In this document: piece after piece, positions 33,097 to 41,765 of the stretch
Layout: the number at the start of each line of letters is the position of its first letter
Position numbering within the stretch: position 1 is the stretch's first letter
NCBI GenBank assembly: GCA_902801255.1
Contig: CADCHO010000014.1
Location: forward strand, 1 to 46,128
Reading direction: 5' to 3'
DNA from: an uncultured Eubacteriales bacterium
GTDB lineage: Bacteria > Bacillota > Clostridia > Peptostreptococcales > Anaerovoracaceae
DNA length: 46,128 nucleotides
Translations under genes and position numbers: made by a program
The notes under the pieces: generated by a model
What the model saw: only the letters and a program-made list of their open reading frames with translations
What the model was told of the DNA's origin: nothing
The model's database searches: none

Positions 33097-36000
33097 CATT
33101 AAAAAGTATATGGACAAAAAGAACAGGATGCGCTTCGTATATGCCAAATACTATACAAGCGAACCTGTTGATGAGAAGACGGTTCTCTTTGAGTCGTTCC
33201 ACGGCAAGGAAATATCCGATTCGCCGCTTGCCATGGCAAGGGCATTGCTTGACATGCCTTGCGCAGGTGAATACAAGCTATGGTTTTCCACGAACGATCT
33301 CGACAGGGACAAAGACGTGCTGGAACGGCTCGGGCTATGCGATTCCATAGGGCTGGTGCATATTCATTCGGAAGAGTATGCGAGGCTGCTTGCCACGGCC
33401 GGCCTGATGGTAAATAACAGCTCGTTTCCGTCATATATAGTGAGAAGGGAAGGCCAGAAATATCTGCAGACCTGGCACGGGACTCCGTGGAAAACACTCG
33501 GACGCAGCATGAAGGGCGAACTGGCATCGATTCACAACTCACAGCATAACTTCATCCAGGCGAGCCATCTGCTGTTCCCGAATGAGTTCACTAAAAAAGC
33601 TATAATGTACGACTACGTGCTTGATGACATATATACCGGAAAGGTGATCACACATGGTTACCCGCGCTGTGCGGTGTTCTGCGATAAAGCGAAAGCGGCA
33701 GAGGTGAAGAGAGCCTGCGGAGATGAAGGATTCAGCACTCTGGCTTATATGCCTACATGGCGCGGACAGGATAACCGCAACATTGAGACCGGGATTTTTG
33801 TCGAGGATACGCTTATTCAGCTCAAAGCCATGGATGAGGCTCTGGCAGACGATCAGAAGCTATATGTGAATCTGCACCCGATAGTCCAGAGCGACATTGA
33901 TCTCGGAGGGTTCAAACATATCCATCCGTTCCCGAAGGATGTGGAGAAGTACGAGTTCATCAACAGCATGGATGCGCTGATCACCGATTATTCGAGCGTA
34001 TTCTTTGACTACTCGATTACGGGCAAGCCGGTCATCCTTTTCACATATGATTACGACAACTACGCTTCGGAAAGAGGCATGTATTTCGGTATAGAAGAGC
34101 TTCCGTTCGCAAGAGTGGACACTCTCGAAGATCTCGCGGAGATGTTCAGGACAAGATCGTATGAAAAGCTAAGTTACGCAGACCATAAAGCGTATCACGA
34201 TAAGTTCATTAAATACGATACCGTCACTGCTGCGGCGGATATTATGAGCTATATGCTGGAATGCAGCGCAGACGGTCCGGACGGAAATTTAGGATCAGCC
34301 TCAAACCTGAAAATTGAAGACTACTCGTTCAACACCGAAAAGCCGCGCAGGATAGTTAACTGCCGCGAGGTGCCGGGTCGGCTCGATATGGATATACTCG
34401 CAAAAGATCTCGGCATGGATGATGTTGCGGTGTTCCATCAGGCAGGTTTCGATATCAAGGCGGGCGACAGGCTTAAGGATCTGTATGACGGAAAGTTCCC
34501 ATATGTCTTCACTACGGAGGCAGTCCCTCAGACGATGGCTGAATCGAGAAGCGGGAGCAAGGCCGTAAAAGCAGCAGTGAAAGAGAGAAATATCAGAAGG
34601 CAGACAGGCGGACTAAAAGTCAGCAAAGTCGTTGAACACAAGCTGTCCAGAACAGAGCTGCTCAGCATAAAGACTAAAGGCAGCATGCTTGTTCTCAACA
34701 TAAGGACTGCAGGTACCGGCACTGTTAAGGGTGTGGTGCTCGAATACAGAAGCGGGATCGAGGCTATAACGCACAGGATGGACTTCAGCGTCACAGGAGA
34801 TACGATCGAAGCATCCATGGACATGTCGGTGCTTAAACACGGCTGCCTGTACTGGGATATATATGTGGAAGCAGGCGAAGGCGATAATGAGTATCAGTAT
34901 CCGGTCATGCTGAGCAAAAGAATGCGTAAGACCCTCAGAAGGGGCTACTATCAGTGCGAGCTTGGTGACTACATCGCATTTCCTCATATCTCGCTTTCGA
35001 GATCCCTGGCGTTCACGCTAAGAGAGAAGAGCCCGTATGACAACCGGGCGACAAGGCTAAAGGAGGTGCTCGTTCCGTCATGGTCGATCATATGGAGCAG
35101 ACTCAACAGGAAGCGCCGCATATGGCTGGTCTTTGAGAAGTTCTGCTCAGCGGCACAGGACAACGGATTCTACTTCTTCAAATGGTGCATGGAGAACCTG
35201 CCTGCCGATAAGAAAAAGGACATATACTATGTCATCGACAAGAATGCAAAGGACTATGAGAATCTGAAGCCGTACGCAGGCCAGGTGCTGCAGTTCATGA
35301 GCTTCAGGCATCTGCTTTATGCGATCAACGCGAAAGTATATGTAGGATCGGATTCCAGGAAACATCTGTATGCATGGAGACCTAAACCTAATCTCATTTC
35401 GATACGCATGGCTGCAAGACCGATACACTTCCTGCAGCACGGAGTGACCGCGCTAAAAAGGACTGACGGACTCTTTGGCGCAAAGGGAAGCAGTCCGATG
35501 ACTCATATAACGACGACATCTGATTATGAGCAGCGCATAATGGATGAATTCTGGGGCTATTCTCCATCGAACGCTCCTGTGCTCGGATTCACACGATGGG
35601 ACGTTCTCGAAGACAAATCCACGCCTGAAGACAAAACCATTCTCGTGATGCCGACATGGAGAGCGTGGCTGGAGGAGAAACCGGATGAAGATTTTATCGC
35701 CAGCGATTACTTCCGCAATTATATGGAGATGCTGGGAGACGAGAGGCTCAACTCCTGCCTTGAAGAAAACAGGGCGAAGCTCATTTTCTTCATACATCCG
35801 AAGTTCAAGGATTATCTGGGAAGGTTCAGTACTCCGTCAGATAATGTTGAACTTGTGCAGTTCGGAAGCAGGCCTCTCAATGAAATAATGATGAAATGCC
35901 GCATGCTCATTACGGACTACTCAAGCGTATGCTGGGACGTTTACTACATGGGCAAGCCGGTGATCTTTTATCAGTTTGACTATGATATGTATATGGAGGT

Positions 36001-36208
36001 CCACGGCAGCTATCTCGACATGGAGCATGAGCTCTTCGGTGAGAGATATACGGAACTTGATGATGTGATCGAAGGCATAAGGGATGCCATTAAGAACGGA
36101 TTCGAGGAGAGTGAGCGCGCACGCGAGATGAGACCGAAGTATTTTAAATACATAGACTCGGACAACAGCAAGCGTACGTATGAATATCTGCGCAAAAAGG
36201 GGTACTGA
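33083..36208 (+). CDS. tandem-domain glycerophosphotransferase (two TagF-like GT-B modules)
   Basis: A 1041-residue protein, more than twice the size of its relatives at 7416 and 9429. Module 1 (about 1-390) has His132 in LQTWHGTPWKTLG, LAYMPTWRGQD, VNLHPIVQ and Asp302 in ITDYSSVFFD. A linker of about 250 residues, predicted beta-rich, follows. Module 2 (about 660-1041) has His786 in FLQHGVTALKR, ILVMPTWRAW, FFIHPKF and Asp945 in ITDYSSVCWD. Both active sites look intact. Bifunctional polymerases with two transferase modules exist among capsule and teichoic acid synthases, so it may add two different units alternately. The start is TTG at 33083, with AAGGAG 7 bases upstream, and overlaps the YfhO gene by 14 bases. 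Confidence 0.87.
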   Translation: MRLPNIKKYMDKKNRMRFVYAKYYTSEPVDEKTVLFESFHGKEISDSPLAMARALLDMPCAGEYKLWFSTNDLDRDKDVLERLGLCDSIGLVHIHSEEYARLLATAGLMVNNSSFPSYIVRREGQKYLQTWHGTPWKTLGRSMKGELASIHNSQHNFIQASHLLFPNEFTKKAIMYDYVLDDIYTGKVITHGYPRCAVFCDKAKAAEVKRACGDEGFSTLAYMPTWRGQDNRNIETGIFVEDTLIQLKAMDEALADDQKLYVNLHPIVQSDIDLGGFKHIHPFPKDVEKYEFINSMDALITDYSSVFFDYSITGKPVILFTYDYDNYASERGMYFGIEELPFARVDTLEDLAEMFRTRSYEKLSYADHKAYHDKFIKYDTVTAAADIMSYMLECSADGPDGNLGSASNLKIEDYSFNTEKPRRIVNCREVPGRLDMDILAKDLGMDDVAVFHQAGFDIKAGDRLKDLYDGKFPYVFTTEAVPQTMAESRSGSKAVKAAVKERNIRRQTGGLKVSKVVEHKLSRTELLSIKTKGSMLVLNIRTAGTGTVKGVVLEYRSGIEAITHRMDFSVTGDTIEASMDMSVLKHGCLYWDIYVEAGEGDNEYQYPVMLSKRMRKTLRRGYYQCELGDYIAFPHISLSRSLAFTLREKSPYDNRATRLKEVLVPSWSIIWSRLNRKRRIWLVFEKFCSAAQDNGFYFFKWCMENLPADKKKDIYYVIDKNAKDYENLKPYAGQVLQFMSFRHLLYAINAKVYVGSDSRKHLYAWRPKPNLISIRMAARPIHFLQHGVTALKRTDGLFGAKGSSPMTHITTTSDYEQRIMDEFWGYSPSNAPVLGFTRWDVLEDKSTPEDKTILVMPTWRAWLEEKPDEDFIASDYFRNYMEMLGDERLNSCLEENRAKLIFFIHPKFKDYLGRFSTPSDNVELVQFGSRPLNEIMMKCRMLITDYSSVCWDVYYMGKPVIFYQFDYDMYMEVHGSYLDMEHELFGERYTELDDVIEGIRDAIKNGFEESERAREMRPKYFKYIDSDNSKRTYEYLRKKGY

Positions 36209-36222
36209 AATATATTAGGAAC

Positions 36223-36247
36223 ACTATATGTGGTATAATAATATAGT
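36223..36247 (+). promoter_or_regulatory. extended -10 promoter within a 25-bp dyad (operator candidate)
   Basis: TGgTATAAT (36231-36239) is a textbook extended -10. It is centred in an inverted repeat, ACTATAT (36223-36229) and ATATAGT (36241-36247), as expected for a dimeric regulator covering the promoter. No good -35 is seen. Confidence 0.5.
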
Positions 36248-36275
36248 TAGGATTAGAGATCATAGGTAAAAGATG

Positions 36276-36294
36276 TGCAGTCTGACTGACTGCA
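36276..36294 (+). other. stem-loop in the leader of the propeller-like protein gene
   Basis: TGCAGTC (36276-36282) and GACTGCA (36288-36294) are perfect 7-base arms with a 5-base loop. An A-rich rather than T-rich tract follows, so it is not a terminator on the plus strand. With the start site near 36246 the leader would be about 168 bases. I recognise no riboswitch in it. Confidence 0.45.
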
Positions 36295-36413
36295 GACAAA
36301 AAACAAAGTCTTAAACTTTATATAATTTAAGGATTTGTTTTCGCGGCATTTAGTACAATAGAATTCGTATTATTATGCGAAAATATTGGCTAAGAAGAAT
36401 GGAGAGGTTATTT

Positions 36414-38171
36414 ATGATATCTAAAGAAGCAGCAAAAAGATTATCTGTGATGCTGCTTGCATTGGTGATGACACTGTCTATGACAGGGTACAGTTTCGTA
36501 GAAGCATTTGCAGAAGACGGCGATGAGCCGGCAGCATCTGAGGAGTCTTTGAAAAAAGAGACGTCCGAAGAAGCAGACTCCAAAGAGGCCGGTGCTTCGG
36601 AAGAGCAGACAGACAATGTAGTTGAATCACCTGAGGAAGTAAGGCAGGATGAGGCAGAACCGGCTGATGAGACAAACCCTTCAGAAGAGCCGGTCATAGT
36701 ACCTGAAGAGATTCCGGAGGAAACACTACAGAGCCCTGCTATGGAAGCGGCTGAACCCGGAGAAATCAAGATAAGAGCATCCATAGACGAATCTTTTATT
36801 TCAGTGTTCTGGACTAAGGCAGAAGGTGCGGCTTATTATAAGGTTTTCCTGAACAACGAAACCGTTGAATCTAAAAAAATAGATGGTACTGAAGACAAAT
36901 GCATCATACCTCTTGGCAATGCGGATCTTGCGGTCAATAAGGTAAGAATTGAGGCATACCGCCAGAAACAGTCATCTGAGAGTACATCTGCAGATAATAA
37001 CGCAGAAGGATCTGTCAATGGGCAGCCTGTGATGACGGATGAGAAGTTTGCTGAGGGCGTAACTGATAATGTCAATGTAATCAAACGCGGAAAACTGTCG
37101 AGCAGTAATACAGCGGCGGCATATCTGGGCCTCAACCTGAGGACTTTGCTGGGTGAGGGTAACGACGGTTGTGCTGTAGCACAGGGAGCTGCTACTGACG
37201 GAACATACGCTTACTATATGATGACTTCTTCTACCACTCAGAAAGGGAGAGTCATCAAAATCAGACTTAGTGATAGTGCTGTTATAAATTACAGTCCACA
37301 ACCTATAAGTATACATCATGCAAACGGCATGACTTATGACAGCAAGCGCAATCAGCTTGTATGTGTCGGTTACGGAAGCTACAGGCACCAATTGACATTT
37401 ATAGATCCTAACTCGCTGACAATAACCTCTCAGCAGGAAGTAAAATATTCACATGCGGATATGGAGGGGCACAATTATACTCCAAACGGAATGGCCGCGA
37501 TTGCTTATGTTGAGAAGTACAATGTTTATGTTACAAGAGAAAGAGGCGATCTGGTATCCGGCGGAGTCAACGATATAATGGTATTTGATGCAGATACCCT
37601 TGAGATGATCGGATATGTCCGCACTAAGGTTACCAAAGAATTCAATGGCACTTATCAGTCCATGGATGCAGATGAAAAGTATGTGTACTTCCTTATCAGT
37701 CCGGGCGGAAATGTTAAAAATAATATTGTCGTTTGCCTTGACTGGAACAGTGAGAATCTGCTACCTGTACTTAACGGTGAAAAGTCGTATATAAAAGAAT
37801 TATGGTATGCTAATAATGACGGCAGCGGTACTAAAGATGCTGTTTTGACAATTCCAATCGCACAAGAGTCCGAAGGAATTTTCCATACGACTAATGCTGA
37901 CGGCAGCGGAAACTTCTATGTTTCCGAATACTACGGAAGATGGCACTACAAGACTGTAACAAAGAAAGTCAAGGTAAAGGTAAAGTGGAAAAAGGTCCGC
38001 AAGTGGTACAACAAGAAGACCCACAAGTGGACTACCAAGAAACCTAAAAAGAAATACAGAGGCAAATCCAAAAAAGTTTGGAAATATAAAACAAAGACAA
38101 AAAAGAAAAAGGTGACCGAGAAGGACTACTGGGCAAGGGACGATTACGTCTATTTCATAGGGTCATTCTAA
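36414..38171 (+). CDS. secreted protein with Fn3-like and propeller-like regions and a Lys-rich C-terminal tail
   Basis: About 585 residues, no family recognised. I start at ATG 36414, 7 bases after GGAGAGG (36401-36407); an upstream in-frame ATG at 36375 lacks a site. The signal peptide ends near AEAFAEDG (about residue 30), as FVEAFA. A Glu-rich region runs to about residue 120. A Fn3-like stretch (about 120-190) has KVFLNNETV and VRIEAYRQ. The middle (about 225-500) has repeated blade-like strands (GTYAYYMM, MTYDSKRNQLVCVGYG, VYVTRERGD, KYVYFLISPG) suggesting a beta propeller. The last 70 residues are about 45 percent Lys with Trp and Tyr (KVKWKKVRKW), which could bind anionic teichoic acids. 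It precedes tagO by 21 bases and probably shares its transcript. Confidence 0.75.
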   Translation: MISKEAAKRLSVMLLALVMTLSMTGYSFVEAFAEDGDEPAASEESLKKETSEEADSKEAGASEEQTDNVVESPEEVRQDEAEPADETNPSEEPVIVPEEIPEETLQSPAMEAAEPGEIKIRASIDESFISVFWTKAEGAAYYKVFLNNETVESKKIDGTEDKCIIPLGNADLAVNKVRIEAYRQKQSSESTSADNNAEGSVNGQPVMTDEKFAEGVTDNVNVIKRGKLSSSNTAAAYLGLNLRTLLGEGNDGCAVAQGAATDGTYAYYMMTSSTTQKGRVIKIRLSDSAVINYSPQPISIHHANGMTYDSKRNQLVCVGYGSYRHQLTFIDPNSLTITSQQEVKYSHADMEGHNYTPNGMAAIAYVEKYNVYVTRERGDLVSGGVNDIMVFDADTLEMIGYVRTKVTKEFNGTYQSMDADEKYVYFLISPGGNVKNNIVVCLDWNSENLLPVLNGEKSYIKELWYANNDGSGTKDAVLTIPIAQESEGIFHTTNADGSGNFYVSEYYGRWHYKTVTKKVKVKVKWKKVRKWYNKKTHKWTTKKPKKKYRGKSKKVWKYKTKTKKKKVTEKDYWARDDYVYFIGSF

Positions 38172-38192
38172 ACAGTTGCCTGAAGGGAGATA

Positions 38193-39461
38193 ATGCCCGG
38201 AGTAAATTACTTTTTAAGCAGAATAATCGAAGTTATGCTCATAAGCGTCGTGGTCGCTTTTGTGACCACGCCGTTTAGTATTCGTATTGCCAACAGATTT
38301 GGCATTATAGACAAACCGAAAGATGAGAGAAGGGTCCATAAAAAACCGATACCGCGCTTCGGCGGAATGGGCATCTTCATTGGCTCGATGGCAGGGCTTA
38401 TAATACCGGCCGGCCTGAACCACAAGATAGAGGTTGCGATGCTGGGCGGTCTTTTGATGTACGGACTTGGTGTGATCGACGATATATTCGACATAAAGCC
38501 TCTGATAAAATTCGGAGGGCAGGTGCTGATAGCAAGCTTAGTCTATGCTCTGGGGATCCGGATCACATTTATCAGTAACTTCCTGGAACTGCCGGGAGCT
38601 GACAGCCATGCGAATCTTCTGCTAGGAACAGGCGTCGGATATATAATCACGGTGCTTTGGATCGTCGGTATCACGAATGCTGTCAATCTGATGGACGGAC
38701 TCGACGGTCTGGCAGCGGGATCGACTGCAATTATGGCGCTTTCGCTTGCTTACGTTGCATACATCCACGGCATGAGGATCGGATCCATGCCGGTATGCAT
38801 TGCACTGGTAGCAGTAGCAGGAGGCTGTATAGGGTTCCTCCCTTACAACTTCTCTCCGGCCAAGACATTTATGGGAGACGGAGGCGCGCTTTATCTCGGC
38901 TACATGATAGCAGTACTGTCAGTTATTTCACCTCTCAAACAGGCTACATTTGTAGGAGCTATCATACCGATGCTGACGCTCGCTGTGCCTATCTTCGATA
39001 CACTTTTCGCCATGCTGAGGCGTGCGCTGAAACATGAATCGATAATGAGCGCAGACAAAGGCCATCTGCACCATCATCTGATGGCAGCAGGCTTTGGGCA
39101 GAGACGCTCGGTGCTGATAATTTATGGCATAGTCGGTATAATGGGCATCGTCGCGGTGCTTATCAGCCGCGAATTATACAAGGATGCGTTCTTCCTGTTC
39201 TTGATTGCACTGCTGTATTTGTGCATAATAATCGTACCTAAGAGACCGAAAAAAGGCATTAAGAGGATAATTACTCAGGATACCAGCGAACTGGAGAAAG
39301 AATACTTCGCAGAATACCTGAATTATGAGAGAGAGAGAAGAAAGGCATTAAGAGAAGCTGCAAAAGCAGCAGTGGATGCAGAAGAACAGGAAGCCGAAAA
39401 GGCAGAAGAAAAGGCAGAAGAGAATGAAAAAAGAAGCGGAGACGAAACACAGCAGCAATAA
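38193..39461 (+). CDS. tagO: undecaprenyl-phosphate GlcNAc-1-phosphate transferase (TagO/WecA-like)
   Basis: A 422-residue multi-pass enzyme of the polyprenyl-phosphate HexNAc-1-phosphate transferase family (MraY/WecA). Motifs are DKPKDERRVHKKPIPRFGG (about 30-48), the Asp-Asp pair in GVIDDIFDIKP (about 93-103), NLMDGLDGLAAG (about 166-177), FMGDGGALYLGY (about 226-237) and the HIHH-like GHLHHHLMAAGF (about 290-301). It transfers GlcNAc-1-phosphate, or a related sugar, from UDP to undecaprenyl phosphate, the first step of wall teichoic acid and many capsules. GGGAG lies 3 bases before the ATG. The C-terminal about 50 residues are Glu/Ala-rich and helical, beyond the usual family end, and overlap the LCP gene in another frame. 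Confidence 0.9.
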   Translation: MPGVNYFLSRIIEVMLISVVVAFVTTPFSIRIANRFGIIDKPKDERRVHKKPIPRFGGMGIFIGSMAGLIIPAGLNHKIEVAMLGGLLMYGLGVIDDIFDIKPLIKFGGQVLIASLVYALGIRITFISNFLELPGADSHANLLLGTGVGYIITVLWIVGITNAVNLMDGLDGLAAGSTAIMALSLAYVAYIHGMRIGSMPVCIALVAVAGGCIGFLPYNFSPAKTFMGDGGALYLGYMIAVLSVISPLKQATFVGAIIPMLTLAVPIFDTLFAMLRRALKHESIMSADKGHLHHHLMAAGFGQRRSVLIIYGIVGIMGIVAVLISRELYKDAFFLFLIALLYLCIIIVPKRPKKGIKRIITQDTSELEKEYFAEYLNYERERRKALREAAKAAVDAEEQEAEKAEEKAEENEKRSGDETQQQ

Positions 39462-40722
39462 ACGTTCAAAAGGCGGCGGGATATTTCCGAAAAGGATACC
39501 GTACGCGATACTTGTATTGCTGATGGGGGTTGCGACTATCGCTCTTTTTTATGCGATGATCTTGGTCGATGTATTCCCACAGGACCTCACACTGCTGATC
39601 ATAGGCATAGTAATGGGCCTTCTTATCGTAACGTCCATACTTCTGGCACGCCGCAAAAGATGGAAAAGACTGCTGGGCATCATAATCGGTGCGCTGTTCG
39701 TAGTCGTGATAGGATCCGTCACATATTATCTCGGTACTACTTATGCCACTATGACAAAGATCAGCGAGATAGCAAATACATCTAATGCTGAAATGGGTAC
39801 AGGTGCGGATATCGATCCGACAACTGAACCGTTCAATCTGTATATTACCGGTATCGACAGATGGGCAGGGGAGCAGGATCTTGACCGGAGCGATGTAAAC
39901 ATGATCATGACCATCAATCCGGTGACGAAAAAGATACTCCTTACATCGATACCTCGCGATACATATGTGAAGCTGCATACAGCCCAGCAGATGGATAAGC
40001 TTACCCATACCGGCGTTTACGGAGTTGACGAGACGATCAGTACCGTGGAGGACTGGCTCAACATAGATATTGCCTATTATCTGAAGCTGAATTTCTCGTC
40101 GATGAGAGCCATCATCAATGCGATAGGCGGAATCGACGTATATTCGCCGGTCGCTTTCGACAGCGATATATCCGAGTACTCGTACGTGAAGGGGTGGAAC
40201 CATCTGAACGGTAAGCAGGCACTTTACTTCGCGCGTGAGCGTCATGCCTTCGAGGGGCAGGATTCAATGCGTGTAGAGAACCAGCAGAGAGTCGTTAAGG
40301 CGGTTATCAAAAAGCTCACCACTTCAACGACGCTGCTCACCAAGTACGGAGAGATCATGGAGGTAGCCGGAAGCAATCTGAGCACCAACATGAGCTATCA
40401 CGAGATACAGGATCTCATAAAGATGCAGATGACAGATCTGGCTTCATGGGATGTCGAGACACAGAAGGTAGAGGGCGAATACGACATGGACTATGTTGCG
40501 TCGCTTTCGCAGAAAAACAAATACTCGGTATACAGACCTGACGCTGAATCGGTCAGCAAGTGTCTGGACGGGATCTATGCTATTCAGCATCCGACAAGCG
40601 CAGAACTCGAGAAGGCAAGCGAGATCAAAAAGAAGGGATTTATATCCAGCATAATCAGAAAAGCGCAGGAAAGAGTGAAAAACGGTATAGAAGCTTCGGG
40701 TGACGAGGAAGAAGAGGGTTAG
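39424..40722 (+). CDS. LytR-CpsA-Psr (LCP) family glycopolymer ligase
   Basis: About 432 residues. A basic N-terminus is followed by two or three helices (about 22-115), then the LCP domain outside: FNLYITGIDR (about 138), DRSDVNMIMTINP with the conserved Asp (about 152-164), TSIPRDTYVKL with the conserved Arg (about 172-182), the INAIGGIDVYSPVAFD strand and ALYFARERHAFEGQDSMR (about 265-282), typical of the pyrophosphate-binding core. LCP enzymes move undecaprenyl-pyrophosphate-linked glycopolymers onto peptidoglycan. I start at 39424; an ATG at 39376 would add only a basic out-of-frame reading of tagO's Glu-rich tail. It overlaps tagO by 38 bases, so both should be made together. TagO starts the chain and LCP finishes it. 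Confidence 0.9.
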   Translation: MKKEAETKHSSNKRSKGGGIFPKRIPYAILVLLMGVATIALFYAMILVDVFPQDLTLLIIGIVMGLLIVTSILLARRKRWKRLLGIIIGALFVVVIGSVTYYLGTTYATMTKISEIANTSNAEMGTGADIDPTTEPFNLYITGIDRWAGEQDLDRSDVNMIMTINPVTKKILLTSIPRDTYVKLHTAQQMDKLTHTGVYGVDETISTVEDWLNIDIAYYLKLNFSSMRAIINAIGGIDVYSPVAFDSDISEYSYVKGWNHLNGKQALYFARERHAFEGQDSMRVENQQRVVKAVIKKLTTSTTLLTKYGEIMEVAGSNLSTNMSYHEIQDLIKMQMTDLASWDVETQKVEGEYDMDYVASLSQKNKYSVYRPDAESVSKCLDGIYAIQHPTSAELEKASEIKKKGFISSIIRKAQERVKNGIEASGDEEEEG

Positions 40723-40731
40723 CATCAGAGC

Positions 40732-41703
40732 ATGAGTGAATGGAATAAACAGCTTTATGCAGCAATCAATAACCGCAAGGTAGCGATCATCGGAGCGGGC
40801 TTTGTAGGCTCGTCCATTGCGTATGCACTCACGATCAGAAATCTTGCAAGCAGGATCATCCTGATCGACATAGACAAGGAAAAAGCAAAAGGCGAGTCAA
40901 AAGATATCCAGCACGGTATACCGTACATGGGAACATCATCCGTGTGTGCTGGTGATTATCCTGACTGCGCGGGATGCGATCTCATTATAATCACCGCAGG
41001 CCGCAACAGACGTCCGGGCGAGTCCAGACTCGACATGATCGCAGACAACATCGGCATACTGAAACAGGTCACCGATAATATAAAAAAATACTATACGCAT
41101 GGCGTCATAGTGGTGGTATCCAATCCGGTAGATATTCTCACATACAAGGTGGCAGAGTGGATGGGACTTCCTAACGGCAGAGTGTTCGGGACCGGATGTA
41201 TTCTTGATACGTCAAGACTGGTAAGAGCGATCGCTGACTATACGGATATCAATATTGAAGCTATCAAGTGCAACATAGTAGGAGAGCACGGAGATACGCA
41301 GTTCCCTCTGTGGAGCAGGCTATCGATTGCAGGAATCCCTATGGATGAATACTGCTATAACGTCGGACTCGAATGGGGAGACAAACAGAAGCAGGCGCTT
41401 TATGACGAAGTACGCGGAATGGGTGCAAGCATTATACGGGCAAAGGGCAAAACGCATTACGGAATCGCCACGTGCGTATGCTCCCTCGCTGATGCGGTAC
41501 TTAACCAAAGACTGACGATCGCTCCGGTCACTTCCACACTTGAAGGTGAATACGGTATCAGGGATGTCGCAATAAGTGTACCGTCCATAGTAGGCGTTAA
41601 CGGAGTCGAACGCAGGCTTGAGGAAAAACTCACGGCCGAAGAGCTGAAAAACCTGAAAGCCAGTGCAGATAAGATGCGCGAGACGCTTGACAGAATAGAA
41701 TAG
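40732..41703 (+). CDS. lactate/malate dehydrogenase superfamily enzyme with Arg at the specificity position
   Basis: A 323-residue NAD-dependent 2-hydroxyacid dehydrogenase. The Rossmann motif is IIGAGFVGSS (19-28), with Asp46 (LIDID) favouring NAD. Catalytic residues are Arg99 (GESR loop), Asp159/Arg162 (LDTSRL) and His186 (GEHGD). The substrate-specificity loop reads AGRNRRPGESR. Aligned without gaps to Bacillus LDH (AGANQKPGETR), the Gln102 that selects lactate is Arg93 here, as in malate dehydrogenases, while GES and the Thr of KGKTHYG (Thr241, position 246) remain LDH-like. It could therefore reduce oxaloacetate or another dicarboxylate. It lies 9 bases after the LCP gene and before a terminator, so it is transcribed with envelope genes without an obvious metabolic link. 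Confidence 0.85.
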   Translation: MSEWNKQLYAAINNRKVAIIGAGFVGSSIAYALTIRNLASRIILIDIDKEKAKGESKDIQHGIPYMGTSSVCAGDYPDCAGCDLIIITAGRNRRPGESRLDMIADNIGILKQVTDNIKKYYTHGVIVVVSNPVDILTYKVAEWMGLPNGRVFGTGCILDTSRLVRAIADYTDINIEAIKCNIVGEHGDTQFPLWSRLSIAGIPMDEYCYNVGLEWGDKQKQALYDEVRGMGASIIRAKGKTHYGIATCVCSLADAVLNQRLTIAPVTSTLEGEYGIRDVAISVPSIVGVNGVERRLEEKLTAEELKNLKASADKMRETLDRIE

Positions 41704-41718
41704 ACATAAAGAAAAAAG

Positions 41719-41745
41719 AAATCCTCCCGCTGAGCGGGAGGATTT
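41719..41745. terminator. strong bidirectional terminator
   Basis: AAATCCTCCCGC (41719-41730) and GCGGGAGGATTT (41734-41745) are perfect 12-base arms around a TGA loop, with A-rich 5' and T-rich 3' flanks. It ends both the dehydrogenase gene and the convergent SH3/NlpC-like gene. Confidence 0.93.
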
Positions 41746-41765
41746 TTAATTTGCTTTGATATTGA

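Noticed and set aside
39376-39423. Upstream ATG start for the LCP gene
   Set aside because: The extra residues are an all-basic shifted reading of tagO's Glu-rich tail, with no ribosome binding site.
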